DNA of 64,000 nucleotides from Candidatus Sulfotelmatobacter sp. (GTDB lineage: Bacteria; Vulcanimicrobiota; Vulcanimicrobiia; Vulcanimicrobiales; Vulcanimicrobiaceae). The stretch is from the NCBI GenBank assembly GCA_035504415.1, contig DATJRY010000011.1, positions 310,001 to 374,000 of the forward strand, in the 5' to 3' direction. Positions 33,818 to 42,517 of this stretch are shown one piece after another; position 1 is the first letter of the stretch; each line of letters starts with the position of its first letter. Below the pieces are notes generated by a model. It was not told where the DNA came from. It was given only the letters and a program-made list of their open reading frames with translations, and ran no database searches. The translations under genes were made by a program, and so were the position numbers.

Positions 33818-35932
33818 TCAGGTGCCCTTCTCGGCGCCGAAGTAGTGGATCAGCTTGAGGATCCACTGATGCACGGTGTAGACCTGGCTGGCGTCGCCAT
33901 AGGCGAAGTAGAGTTCGTTCGGACCGACCCGCTTGTGATAGTCGAACGAGACGTTCCAAGCGTTGATGAACAACGGCGGCGCGGTCTGGTCGATCAGCGG
34001 CGCGGTGCCGTCGATGCGGCGGATGCCGAACGCGACCGACTCGTTCGCGCCGATGGCGTAGTTGTAGCTGGCCCGCTCCAGCCACTGCACGTTGCGACCG
34101 CCGCGGTCGAGCGTCTGATCGGTGTCGTCGGCCTCGAGCGTCAGCGTCGCGCGCTTGCCGGCGCGCATCGTCGAGCTGCGCAGCCACGCGTCGAGTCGGC
34201 CCGGGCCGAAGCGGCCGCCGTTCCACGAAACGACGGTCGGCGTCGCCGACGAGCCGTGGTTGCCGTTGTTGCCGGGATTGTTCGCGGTGCCGCTGTGCCA
34301 CGTGAACTGAATGCCGTCCTGCGAGACCGGCGTGAAGATTCCGCTCGGCAGTCGGAGGTAGCTCGAGCCGATGCCGCCCTGGATGTCGATCAAGTCGTGC
34401 ATGAGGACGTCGAGCGAGACGTTGTTGTCGGTCTGATCGAGCGCGCCGGTGTGGTCGTGATAGCGGTCTTCGAACTGCCAGAACTGAATGCTGTCCAGCC
34501 ACGAGGTGGCAGGGAACAGCCACTCCTTGTTCTGGAAGACGGCGTAGCCGCTGATATCGGGATGCTGGATGTAGCCGTCGACCGGCGTGTAGTACTGGCC
34601 GTAGTCGCGCAGCGAGGCGCCCAGGCCGTAGGTGTTGGTGTAGTAGTATGCGCCGCCGTCGATGCGCTTGTTGCGCCCGTCGTCGTCGGGGACGGCCGTG
34701 TTCTGGTCCTCGCCGAAGTTGAAGAAGGCGTCGATGTGTTGCGAATCGTTGAAGTGGATGCCCGTGGTCGTCGTCCGGTCGACCAGCCCCGGCAGATCGG
34801 CGTCGACCTGCTGGATCGCGTAGCTCCAGTAGTTGTTCGGCGTGTGCATCTGCAGCATCGTCGCGCCGTCGTCACGGCCGTCGCCGATCGCGTCGAAGCC
34901 GGCGAACGAGAACAGTCCCTGCTTTCCTTCGAACGCGTAGCCGTCGCGCGGCGTCGGAATCGACGGCGTGTAGAGCTGATAGGTGCCCGGACAGACGTCG
35001 CAGTCGAACGGGTCGTAATAGTTCGCGCCTTGAGTGAAGAACGGCCGAACCTCGGTGTAGACGCGCTGGTACGCGGTCGGCGCGATCGTCTGCTGATCGA
35101 CCTCGACGTTCGAGAAGTCGGGGTGAATGGTGCCATAGACGGACGACGTCGCGGTGACCGGCAGCGAGAAGTCGGCGCCCATGCGCGAGGTCGAGAGGCC
35201 CGGGTCGTGTCCTTGCGCGCCCAGCGCGTAGAGGGCGACGCGCGGTTTCGCGCGGCTGACGGCCGCCGGCGGCATCCCGATCGCGGGCCCGGCGTAGTTG
35301 ACGTCGTCGCCGTTGGTCTGCAACGGCCCCCAGCTCCAGATCTGCCGCTCGCCGGTCGAACGTACGACGCGCACGAACTGCAAGCGCCAATCGCTCGCGC
35401 CCGACCCGCGGATGACCTTGAGCGGAATCTTCATCGTCGTCACCCAGCCGCCGGGGACGGTGGCGCCGAACGACTCCCAGCTCGGATCGTAGGCCGTGTT
35501 CTCCGAGGAGTACTGGAAGTGCGTCCCGTTCGACGTCGCGGCGAACTGGTAGTAAAAACCGTTGGGCCCGTTGGGCCACAGGTCGACCCAGACTTCGTCG
35601 TCGGTGCCGTCGCCGACGTCGTTGGTGTGCTGTTGCTGCAGCAGCCCCTCGCGCTGCGCGTTGTCGAACCGCACGTAGAGGAAGGTGCCGTCGGTGGCGA
35701 TGTGCGCAACGCTCGACTCGCTGGACGGCTTCTGATGCTGCACGTCCCAGGTCAGCGTGACGGCCTTCGCGTCGGCCCACGCCGTCTCGTCGGCCTTGGG
35801 ATCGAGCGGCGGCGGCGAGGCGACCGTCGGAACGGCGATCTGGTGTGTGGCCGCCCCGGCCCCGAGGGGGCACAGAACGGCGGCCGTGACGAGAACGCAC
35901 GACCCCACCAGCGAGCGGACCAACCGCACCAA
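33818..35932 (-). CDS. CBM9/DUF5916-type outer-membrane beta-barrel protein
   Basis: 704 residues. The start is TTG at 35932 or GTG at 35929; GGGAGG lies 6 or 9 bases upstream. Signal peptide to about residue 28. A DOMON/CBM9-like domain (about 35-215) has AWADAKAVTLTWD near its start and TFLYVRFDNA strands. The large C-terminal part (about 230-704) has many aromatic-rich strands (YNYAIGANESVAFGIRR) typical of a DUF5916-type barrel in the outer membrane. Known members are mostly uncharacterised, some near secreted hydrolases. It may bind or move carbohydrates. No partner gene is obvious. Confidence 0.75.
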   Translation of the reverse strand: MVRLVRSLVGSCVLVTAAVLCPLGAGAATHQIAVPTVASPPPLDPKADETAWADAKAVTLTWDVQHQKPSSESSVAHIATDGTFLYVRFDNAQREGLLQQQHTNDVGDGTDDEVWVDLWPNGPNGFYYQFAATSNGTHFQYSSENTAYDPSWESFGATVPGGWVTTMKIPLKVIRGSGASDWRLQFVRVVRSTGERQIWSWGPLQTNGDDVNYAGPAIGMPPAAVSRAKPRVALYALGAQGHDPGLSTSRMGADFSLPVTATSSVYGTIHPDFSNVEVDQQTIAPTAYQRVYTEVRPFFTQGANYYDPFDCDVCPGTYQLYTPSIPTPRDGYAFEGKQGLFSFAGFDAIGDGRDDGATMLQMHTPNNYWSYAIQQVDADLPGLVDRTTTTGIHFNDSQHIDAFFNFGEDQNTAVPDDDGRNKRIDGGAYYYTNTYGLGASLRDYGQYYTPVDGYIQHPDISGYAVFQNKEWLFPATSWLDSIQFWQFEDRYHDHTGALDQTDNNVSLDVLMHDLIDIQGGIGSSYLRLPSGIFTPVSQDGIQFTWHSGTANNPGNNGNHGSSATPTVVSWNGGRFGPGRLDAWLRSSTMRAGKRATLTLEADDTDQTLDRGGRNVQWLERASYNYAIGANESVAFGIRRIDGTAPLIDQTAPPLFINAWNVSFDYHKRVGPNELYFAYGDASQVYTVHQWILKLIHYFGAEKGT

Positions 35933-35948
35933 AAAGCCTCCCGTCCTG

Positions 35949-35968
35949 AGTCTTATTTCTCTAAGACT
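35949..35968. promoter_or_regulatory. Perfect inverted repeat AGTCTTA-N6-TAAGACT, copy 1 of a tandem operator-like site
   Basis: Seven-base arms flank TTTCTC in the divergent gap between the barrel protein (start 35932) and the gene at 36076. A degenerate second copy begins 31 bases further on, close to three helical turns. A regulator binding both copies cooperatively would fit. Confidence 0.5.
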
Positions 35969-35979
35969 AATCCCAAGCG

Positions 35980-36000
35980 AGTCTACTATTTCTTTAAGTA
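35980..36000. promoter_or_regulatory. Degenerate copy 2 of the tandem operator-like site
   Basis: AGTCTACTATTTCTTTAAGTA matches copy 1 (AGTCTTATTTCTCTAAGACT) in most positions after allowing a small insertion. The core TATTTCT-TAAG is shared. Confidence 0.35.
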
Positions 36001-36075
36001 TGCCGTCAAGGTCCCCGCCGGCGGCCGGGGCTCGGGTCGGCTCGCCCCCGAAGAGGCCCGCACGGAGGCCCTCTC

Positions 36076-36546
36076 GTGATGCACCTGCTCCTGGCCGTTG
36101 CCGCCGCCTACGCCGTGTTGCCGCTGACCGTCGGCGAGACGGGACTGCCCGACGCGATCGCGCCGTCGGTAGCCGAGCGCGGCGCGCTGGTCGCCCAGTT
36201 CGAGCGCCAGGCGCGCGCGGCTGACGGCGTGGTCGCCGTTCCGGGCCCCACCGTGGCGCGAGCGCTCGAGCGCGCCGGCTACGATCAGAACACGCCCTAC
36301 CGCGCCTGCGCGAGCGCCGCCTGTGCGCGCGCCGTCGGCCGCGCGCTGCACGTGCGGGCGGTCGTGTACGGCTCGGTAACGCGCTACATGGCGCTGATCT
36401 GGGGGATGGACGTCACCGTCGTCGACGTGCGCACCGGCGCCGTCACCGGCCCGTTCTCGCTCGGCTACAAAGGCGACTACGCGGCCCTGTACGCCGGCGA
36501 GGGTGACTTGTCGGTCGCGGTGGCGCACACGCTGACCGCACGATGA
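36076..36546 (+). CDS. Secreted DUF2380-like protein
   Basis: 156 residues from a GTG, with GGAGG 7 bases upstream (the second codon is ATG). A hydrophobic N terminus (HLLLAVAAAYAVLPL) suggests export. The ACASAACARAVGRALHVRAV block and following VYGSV..TRYMALIWGMDV resemble periplasmic DUF2380/DUF3280-type proteins, with a VDVRTGAV turn near the end. No enzyme motif is seen. Its stop overlaps the next ATG (ATGA), so it is coupled to the serpin-like pair that follows. Confidence 0.6.
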   Translation: MMHLLLAVAAAYAVLPLTVGETGLPDAIAPSVAERGALVAQFERQARAADGVVAVPGPTVARALERAGYDQNTPYRACASAACARAVGRALHVRAVVYGSVTRYMALIWGMDVTVVDVRTGAVTGPFSLGYKGDYAALYAGEGDLSVAVAHTLTAR

Positions 36547-37496
36547 ATCCGTTCGTGATGATCCTGCGCGCGGCGCTTTGCGTCGCGTTGGCCGGCCCAT
36601 TGCTTGGAGCCGGAACCCCGGACGCGGGCCAGGTTATCGCGGCGATGAACCGCGACGGCCTCGCGCACTTCGCCCAGGACGACCCGGGTCACGTCTACAG
36701 CCAATTCGTCAGCGGCGACGAGACGGTCAGCCCGCTGCTCGATTGGTCCCGCGGCGTGATCCGTGATCGCGCCGGCGACGACGCGACGCGGTCGGTCCTC
36801 GCCCGCTTGCGGCGGTCCGGCATCACGATCGACGCGCTCGTACGGTGGGGTGTTCCGGCCAACGCGGACGCCGCGGAAACCACGAGCGTTGCGAAGCTCG
36901 CCGGGGACCTGCGCAGCCTTGGCGTGACCTTCGTCCAGGTCGACGATCCCCCGATCCCGCGGCACGCGGGTCTCATCCTCATCGGGGACTTCACCCGCGA
37001 CGCCGACGTCAGGATCGCGACCGACGACGCCTTGCCGCCCTTTCCCTCGTCGCGGCTCCAGAGCGACGTCCCGGTTCTGACGTGGTTCTTCGACGACATA
37101 CGCGCGGCTCGGTTCGATACGACGAGCGGACGGCGATCGCTGTTTCTCTTCTGGGGCACGCACGAAAAGCTCGCCGCCATGCGCAAGCATCTGAACCCCG
37201 AACGCTGGGTGACTCTCACGAGCGGGTTCGTGAAGAACGTCGTCGGGGTCAGTGACCTCGGCATCGACACCATCGCCTCGGTCGCTCAAATCGGCATGCA
37301 ACGTTCGGCGCGGCTGCTCGTGTCGCGTGATCGCGTCGCCGTTCAGCTCCGCGAGCAGTCATGGCACGTGTTCCCAGGAACCTACGATCCGGGCAACGCG
37401 CCACACTACGACGAACTGCCGATGGCGCCGTCGTTTCTGTACGCAGTCGTCGACGACGACACGGGAGCGATCATCTTGCTCGGCGAGCACACTTGA
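36543..37496 (+). CDS. Secreted divergent serpin-like protein 1
   Basis: 317 residues; signal peptide to about 22. The overall order of motifs resembles serpins: VSPLLDW near residue 60 in place of the SPxSI helix-B start; RSLFLFWG..LAAMRKHLNPERW like the s3A-to-helix-G region; LGIDTI; and the terminal PSFLYAVVDDDTGAIILLGEH, close to the serpin PFLFxIRxxxTGxILFxG ending. A clear reactive-centre loop hinge is missing, so inhibition of proteases is doubtful. The next gene (37496-38425) is a full-length paralogue. Function not known; the family match is by eye and needs a profile search. Confidence 0.48.
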   Translation: MNPFVMILRAALCVALAGPLLGAGTPDAGQVIAAMNRDGLAHFAQDDPGHVYSQFVSGDETVSPLLDWSRGVIRDRAGDDATRSVLARLRRSGITIDALVRWGVPANADAAETTSVAKLAGDLRSLGVTFVQVDDPPIPRHAGLILIGDFTRDADVRIATDDALPPFPSSRLQSDVPVLTWFFDDIRAARFDTTSGRRSLFLFWGTHEKLAAMRKHLNPERWVTLTSGFVKNVVGVSDLGIDTIASVAQIGMQRSARLLVSRDRVAVQLREQSWHVFPGTYDPGNAPHYDELPMAPSFLYAVVDDDTGAIILLGEHT

Positions 37497-38425
37497 TGAG
37501 GTCGATCCGTGCGATTGCCGGCGCGACGCTTTGCATCGCATTGATCGGTCCGTTGCTGGGCGCCGGAGCACCGCCGACCGCCGTCGTCGAGGCGTTGAAC
37601 CGCGAGGGCCTCGCCCGCTTCGCATCAGGACCCGTTCCGACGAGCTTCAACAGCGCCGACGGTGAGTTCTCCGCCGGTGATTTCGCCGTCAGTCCGCTGT
37701 TACTGTGGCTCAAGCAAGAGATCCGCGCGAGCCAGACGCCCCCTCCCGAGCGAGCCCTTCTGTACCGCCTAGAGGCACACGGCGTGGCGATCACCGCCAA
37801 CGAGCCCGACGCGTTTCTCGGAGAGGCCGACCACCTGCGTCAACTGGGCGTCACCTATACGACGGTCGGGCCGCCGCCGACGCCGCGTCCGGGCAGCACC
37901 AGCGTTTTCGTTCTTCCGCGTGGACTCGACGTCACGATCGCGACCGACGATCCGGTGGACAAGGCAATGCCCTTGCGCGGTGGCCAGGTTCCGTTTTGGT
38001 CGCACGACGGCGTGCGTGCCATGCGGTTCGATACCAAGGACGGAGGGCGCTCCGTGTTTGTCTTCCTTGGAGAACGTGCAACGCTCGACGCGCTCCGCAG
38101 TAGCCTCTGGCCGGAACGCTGGGCGGCGCTCAACTCGGGATTCACGCCGACGCTGATCGAAATGAGCGATGCCGGCATCGACAGCGTCGCCACCAGCTCG
38201 CACCTGCGCGCGACGTACGACGACTATGAGGTCAACCGACTCGTCGTCATGCGCGATCGCGTTGCCGTGCACGTCGAAGAGCACGGAGCGCGCACGGGTG
38301 GCTTGATGATCCGTGACTGGACCATTCCCCCGCGCCCGGAAAAGATCGTCACCGCCCTCCCGTTCCTGTATGCCGTCGTCGACAACGATACGGGCGTGAT
38401 CCTCTTGCTCGGCGAACACGGCTGA
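37496..38425 (+). CDS. Secreted divergent serpin-like protein 2
   Basis: 309 residues; the ATG overlaps the stop of its paralogue (TGATG), and an upstream in-frame extension is rejected because it lies inside the preceding gene and a signal peptide starts here (MRSIRAIAGATLCIALIGPLLG). It shares with its neighbour the GPLLGAG export end, VSPLL, RFDT..GRSVFVFLG and the terminal PFLYAVVDNDTGVILLLGEH. The pair looks like a tandem duplication that has diverged. Serpin-like assignment as above. Without the hinge it may have a structural or binding role. Confidence 0.48.
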   Translation: MRSIRAIAGATLCIALIGPLLGAGAPPTAVVEALNREGLARFASGPVPTSFNSADGEFSAGDFAVSPLLLWLKQEIRASQTPPPERALLYRLEAHGVAITANEPDAFLGEADHLRQLGVTYTTVGPPPTPRPGSTSVFVLPRGLDVTIATDDPVDKAMPLRGGQVPFWSHDGVRAMRFDTKDGGRSVFVFLGERATLDALRSSLWPERWAALNSGFTPTLIEMSDAGIDSVATSSHLRATYDDYEVNRLVVMRDRVAVHVEEHGARTGGLMIRDWTIPPRPEKIVTALPFLYAVVDNDTGVILLLGEHG

Positions 38426-38429
38426 CGCG

Positions 38430-38717
38430 ATGGACTATGACGAGTACTTCACCTCGCTCGATTCGCTGCTGCGCGCGAAGTCGACGCATGCGGATCAGAT
38501 CGAGGGTCCGGACGTGGTGGGGCTGATTTGTCGGTGGGCCGCCGGTGACCGTTCACTGGTCGTCCTCCCCATGGAAGGCACCAACGTCATGCTCTACACC
38601 GTCATGCGCTTCGGTGAACTGGTGCCGGTCGCCCGGGGCAACGGCAAGCTCGAGCTCGGCGGCGAAGACATCTGCGAGCGGCTGGCCGAGCTGCTCGACG
38701 CGGGTTTCGACGAATAG
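38430..38717 (+). CDS. Small hypothetical protein
   Basis: 95 residues, not recognised. It is acidic, without signal peptide or membrane segment. It starts 4 bases after the serpin-like gene, so it is probably in the same transcript. The C-terminal half is amphipathic (GGEDICERLAELLDAGFDE). Confidence 0.6.
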   Translation: MDYDEYFTSLDSLLRAKSTHADQIEGPDVVGLICRWAAGDRSLVVLPMEGTNVMLYTVMRFGELVPVARGNGKLELGGEDICERLAELLDAGFDE

Positions 38718-38731
38718 CGCGCCAATCGCGG

Positions 38732-38737
38732 TATACT
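38732..38737 (+). promoter_or_regulatory. Candidate -10 box (TATACT) for the KTSC gene
   Basis: TATACT lies 20 bases before the ATG at 38758, with a GGAGGG ribosome site between them. The matching -35 (TTCGAC at about 38706) is weak and 20 bases away. Confidence 0.4.
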
Positions 38738-38757
38738 CTGCCCATCGGAGGGTGTCG

Positions 38758-38967
38758 ATGCGACGGGTGGCGGTCCTTTCTTCGACGATTCGGTCGGTCG
38801 GCTACGAGCCGACCACGCACGAGCTCGAAGTCGAGTTCAGGTCACGGGAAATCTACGTCTATCACGACGTGCCGCCCGAACGCTACGACGGCCTGATGCG
38901 CTCGGAGTCACGGGGCACGTACTTCAACAAGCACATCCGCGACGAGTTCCGCTTCACGCGGACGTAA
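38758..38967 (+). CDS. KTSC-domain protein
   Basis: 69 residues with GGAGGG 5 bases before the ATG. The domain is complete: SSTIRSVGYEP, LEVEFRSREIYVYHDVPPE and SRGTYFNKHIRDEF, the last being the signature of the KTSC family. KTSC modules are small stand-alone or fused domains whose target is not well known; some are linked to nucleic-acid binding. It is the last rightward gene before the lower-GC island. Confidence 0.85.
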   Translation: MRRVAVLSSTIRSVGYEPTTHELEVEFRSREIYVYHDVPPERYDGLMRSESRGTYFNKHIRDEFRFTRT

Positions 38968-39091
38968 CTCGCGTCCAGGGACGCCCAGTGCTCGCGGAAA
39001 CATGAGAGCCAAGCAAGGCTGCGATATGGCCGCGAGGGGGGACAGGAGCGAATTCCTTCGCCCTGGTGGTTATCTCGAAAATTTACCACCG

Positions 39092-40048
39092 CTAGCTCGC
39101 TGCGGCCTTCAGTATCCACTGCACCTGTTGGCTCGCGCCTAGGTATCCGGCTTCAAATATACGATCTAACTCGCCGTCCTGCGCCGCCCTGGCCACAGCC
39201 ACACGGAGAAAGTTTTGAAGGTAAAACTGGTCCGCTTTGTGGAGCATGCTTGTCGCGTTTGCTAAACGCTCAATCGCACCGAGCTCCGCTAGAAGGAGTC
39301 CCCAAAACAAACACACGAAGTTTTGGTAAACCTCCGGGGATCTGTCAGCATTTAAGAGAGCGTTGTAACGCTTCATTGACCCCCTCATTGCGAATGTGAG
39401 GTCCATGGGAATCCCCTGGACGAAAAGGTCGCCCAGATATCGCCCGAGGAGCAACCGCGCCACGCGCCCATTTCCATCAGGGAACGGATGGGTGTGAAGA
39501 ATCTCGTAGTATGTCAGGACGGCTCGAGCGAATGGATCTAGGTCTTCGTCACGTCGCAAGATACTGTCGATTCTTGCTAGGCTCGCCCCAATCTGCTTCG
39601 GTGAGACCTTAATCTTCCAGATACGGCTGGTTCCATCACGATACCGTGCTCGACACGCCGCCTCAGCATTGCGAAGTGACGACGGGCGCCGCGAACCTAA
39701 GGCAATGCCATGAATCCTAGGCAACAGGTCGCTCATATGCATCGATGTATCAAGCCGTTCGGCGTAAGCAGCCGCGGTACAAAGGCGCATTAAGTCTCGA
39801 CGGGTCGCAACTACGTTCCTAGATCCATTAATGCGCTGAATGAACTGGCCGATAAGGTATCGGAAGCGGAGAACGCTCGAAAGATCGACGCTCGATAACC
39901 TGCGCGCCGCGTCGAACCTTCCTCGAACGTTATCTATCGCCCGGGCCCTGGAGCTTTGCTTGTGTACCGTACCGGCACTTCGCGACCTACTGATCATACG
40001 AATAATTACAGCTGCGCGCATGGCCGCAAGGGCTCGTCCGGCAGACAC
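39092..40048 (-). CDS. Fic-family adenylyltransferase-like protein
   Basis: 318 residues from a GTG; alternative ATGs at 40021 or 39997 are possible and no clear ribosome site decides. The Fic motif HPFPDGNGRVAR is complete (about residue 195), with the catalytic His and the GNGR phosphate loop. Fic enzymes usually transfer AMP to a hydroxyl in a target. No clear inhibitory S/TxxxE-G helix was found in the N-terminal part, which is Arg/Ala-rich. No antitoxin partner is recognised next to it. Lower GC than the flanks. Its start overlaps the end of the membrane-anchored gene upstream by about 40 bases if the GTG is used. Confidence 0.85.
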   Translation of the reverse strand: MSAGRALAAMRAAVIIRMISRSRSAGTVHKQSSRARAIDNVRGRFDAARRLSSVDLSSVLRFRYLIGQFIQRINGSRNVVATRRDLMRLCTAAAYAERLDTSMHMSDLLPRIHGIALGSRRPSSLRNAEAACRARYRDGTSRIWKIKVSPKQIGASLARIDSILRRDEDLDPFARAVLTYYEILHTHPFPDGNGRVARLLLGRYLGDLFVQGIPMDLTFAMRGSMKRYNALLNADRSPEVYQNFVCLFWGLLLAELGAIERLANATSMLHKADQFYLQNFLRVAVARAAQDGELDRIFEAGYLGASQQVQWILKAAAS

Positions 40049-40485
40049 GAGAGAAGCGGACGAAGAAAATCGTAGTGCCGCTCGGCCGGATGTTGCTCAT
40101 AAAACGCCGATATCGCGGTCGCGTAGTACCTCAGCGACCGAGAGAAGGTGGGAAGCTTGCGGGTCGTGGGCATATTTGCTATCGCGATAGCTACATTGTT
40201 GGGCGACAAATGGCCGGGTGTAATCGCACTTTCTGCTGTAGCAACCGCGTCGGTCCGGCCGAGCTCATAGTAACGCTCCGCTGAGACTCGCGCGGCGACC
40301 TCAGCAGCCTCGATCACGGCAAGTCGGGTGTCTGTCGGCGTTCGCTTCCACCAAGTGTAGTCAAGATGCAAGTCATCACGAGCGTCCACCCTTCGCGATT
40401 CTGCTGGTCTCAAGACTGCGGCCGTTAGCATGATTCCGATGAGTAGTGCCGACGCACCAAGCCACCACGCGCTTGCTTTCCTCAC
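40006..40485 (-). CDS. Membrane-anchored hypothetical protein in the low-GC island
   Basis: 159 residues. One N-terminal membrane helix (SAWWLGASALLIGIMLTAAVL) then a soluble region with two cysteines near the end. Not recognised. Its start overlaps the end of the frameshifted repeat protein upstream by 4 bases (ATGA), and its end overlaps the Fic frame, so all three may be one transcript. It could be an accessory or immunity-like partner of Fic, but there is no motif to support this. Confidence 0.55.
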   Translation of the reverse strand: MRKASAWWLGASALLIGIMLTAAVLRPAESRRVDARDDLHLDYTWWKRTPTDTRLAVIEAAEVAARVSAERYYELGRTDAVATAESAITPGHLSPNNVAIAIANMPTTRKLPTFSRSLRYYATAISAFYEQHPAERHYDFLRPLLSCLPDEPLRPCAQL

Positions 40486-42093
40486 TGCGGCTCAGGTCCA
40501 AGCTCCGAGCCCGGAACGGTTTTCCATGGAATCCACGCGCCTTGCGGCATTCCGGCTTCGCGCCAGGCTACATACCAGTTTTGTCCATCCATTGCAAATC
40601 CCGGGCCCGTCTCAATATTTTGCAACTCGAAATCGGTAACCTCGTTGCCATACCAGTCGACTGAGATGTCGACGGCGCTATTGCTAGCGGAGATCGTAAA
40701 CGTATACGCGGGATTATCCGGATCCACTACAGTCATCGCTTCTCCGTTCGGTACGTCGTATGTACCCGTCACTCGATAGCCATTCGAGATGACGTCTGAG
40801 TAAATGTCCGCAAATGCGTCGTCGCCATTCGGTTCTCCAGGATATAATCCGTTGTCGGTTAAATTGTTTAAATCGTTTCCGACAATCTCGCGTAGACTTG
40901 TCTCGTCGTCTGGGCCGACACCGTCAGCCTCGGTTTGGCTCGGCACGGTCCCCATTGCGGCATCGTACGGATCGCCGTCATCACCGGTATCGCCATCGAC
41001 CGCTTCCTGCGCTTCGTCTTGCTCCATAAGCTGGTCGATGTCGTCTGCGTTGTAGCTTGAATAACCGTCATAAGCGACGGTAACTTCATTGCTGACATAA
41101 AACTGCGCGCCATCCGCGTCCTGAACACTGAAACCCTCCTCGTCGGTATCATCGACGGTAGGATCGATTGGTCCCGAGATAAAACTAAGCTGACCGCTAG
41201 TCGATTGCTGCTGCGCCCACGTGACCCACGCATTAACCTGACTTTCCGTCAAGCCGGTTTGCTCGGCGCCCGTACTAGTCCAGTAAGCAGACTGGCCCGT
41301 TGATGGATCGATACCGAACGCGCCCATATATTGACCATCGCGCCCAAACACCGCTGTGAGGTTCGCGGAGGACGCGACTATTTGTCCTCCGGCGTCTATA
41401 AGGACATTTCCCTCACCGTAGCTCGTAAGCATCCCGTTCGAGATGAGGTTGTCATAGTAGTTCGTGTCGAGAAATGTGCTCTGCGAGTACTCCGTCTGTT
41501 GTTGAATTATCGTTGACTGGACCGAAGCGGAAACGCCCTCTTTGATCAGCCACTGTAGTGAGGTCTTCTTCTTCGCCGTCACCCCACGAAGCGATGACGC
41601 CGTTGACATCATCAACTCCGAAGCTCCCGGCGTATTGCCCCATGGCTGAGTACACATCGGTCAGTGCAACGGTCTGCTGTTGCGCTTCATACGATTGAAT
41701 GAGAAATCGGCCCAGTGCTACTTCGACACCCTCTTCGGTCGCATCGCTCAGCGACGTCCGAGTGGTAGTTCCGGCCTCGTTCTCAACGGCTGTGTCAATC
41801 TCTGCCGCGGTGAAGCCACGATACGTAAGTACGTTTGTGGCGGCCGGTCCGTTCGGCTCCGTGATCACAGCGCCGCTCGAATTATAGAGCGTGAGGCCGC
41901 TAGTGCCACCGAACTCGATTTCGCCAACAAGCGTATCCTTGACGTCGTATACGTCCACGACGTCTTGATCATTAGAGTCCTGCACGCAGTACCCGACGAC
42001 ATCAGTTCCTATGATGCCTCCCGTCGAGTCGGTGACGCCCTGAGCGACATATTCAACGCCAGGGCCAGGAGAGATGGGCCCAATACCCGCCAT
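40482..42093 (-). pseudogene. Acidic repeat protein split by a frameshift
   Basis: From the ATG at 42093 (GGAGG 10 bases upstream) a frame runs to 41452. A second frame from about 41570 continues to 40482. The join is within a GAAGAAGAAG run near 41566-41578 and needs a net +1 shift, giving about 540 residues. Two motif copies, GQYAGSFGVDDVNG and GQYMGAFGIDPSTG, occur before and after the join, showing that the halves belong together. The C-terminal half is rich in Asp/Glu (DDGDPYDAAMG). No signal peptide, no known family. It could be a broken effector-like gene, or an assembly error. Confidence 0.55.
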
Positions 42094-42517
42094 GAGCAAA
42101 AATCCTCCGTAATTTCCGCACAGAAGCTAATCCGTTAATAGAAAAAGCCATCGCGTTACGTGCTTCCAATGCACGAAATGCAATGACCGATCTTTACATA
42201 GAACACCCTCCAAGCACGACGCCCGTAGACGCTCAGCAAGTCCGCACCGCTTCGAGAACGCCCGGCCCTTCCCTCCCTGTAGAGCCGATCAGGAGCTCAG
42301 GTAAGAGCTTGGTCTCTCATCTAGCCAGCTAAGTCGGGGCCCAGCCCTGCGCCATTTGAGACGCCCTCTGGGCTTCATCGCTTTCCGAAGCATTAGCTTT
42401 CGAACGACCCCATCGGGGGTTGCGAGCGATGCAGGGAAGTGCCTTCAGCGCGAGTAGCGAGATATTCGCCCGAGTGTCAGCAAAACAATTCCTCGATCGA
42501 CCGAAGTAGGAGCTTCA
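42094..42517. other. Non-coding gap with no recognised gene
   Basis: About 420 bases between the frameshifted repeat gene and the sulfotransferase. I see no gene, tRNA or IS end. A small hairpin (ACCCC-atcg-GGGGT near 42407-42420) is present. Promoters for both divergent genes should lie here. Confidence 0.5.

Noticed and set aside
39064-39090. Terminator at GGTGGT-N14-ACCACC after the Fic gene
   Set aside because: Only six pairs with a long loop and no T-run on the relevant strand.
42094-42517. tRNA or small RNA gene in the island gap
   Set aside because: No cloverleaf with the conserved TTC loop or CCA end could be drawn.
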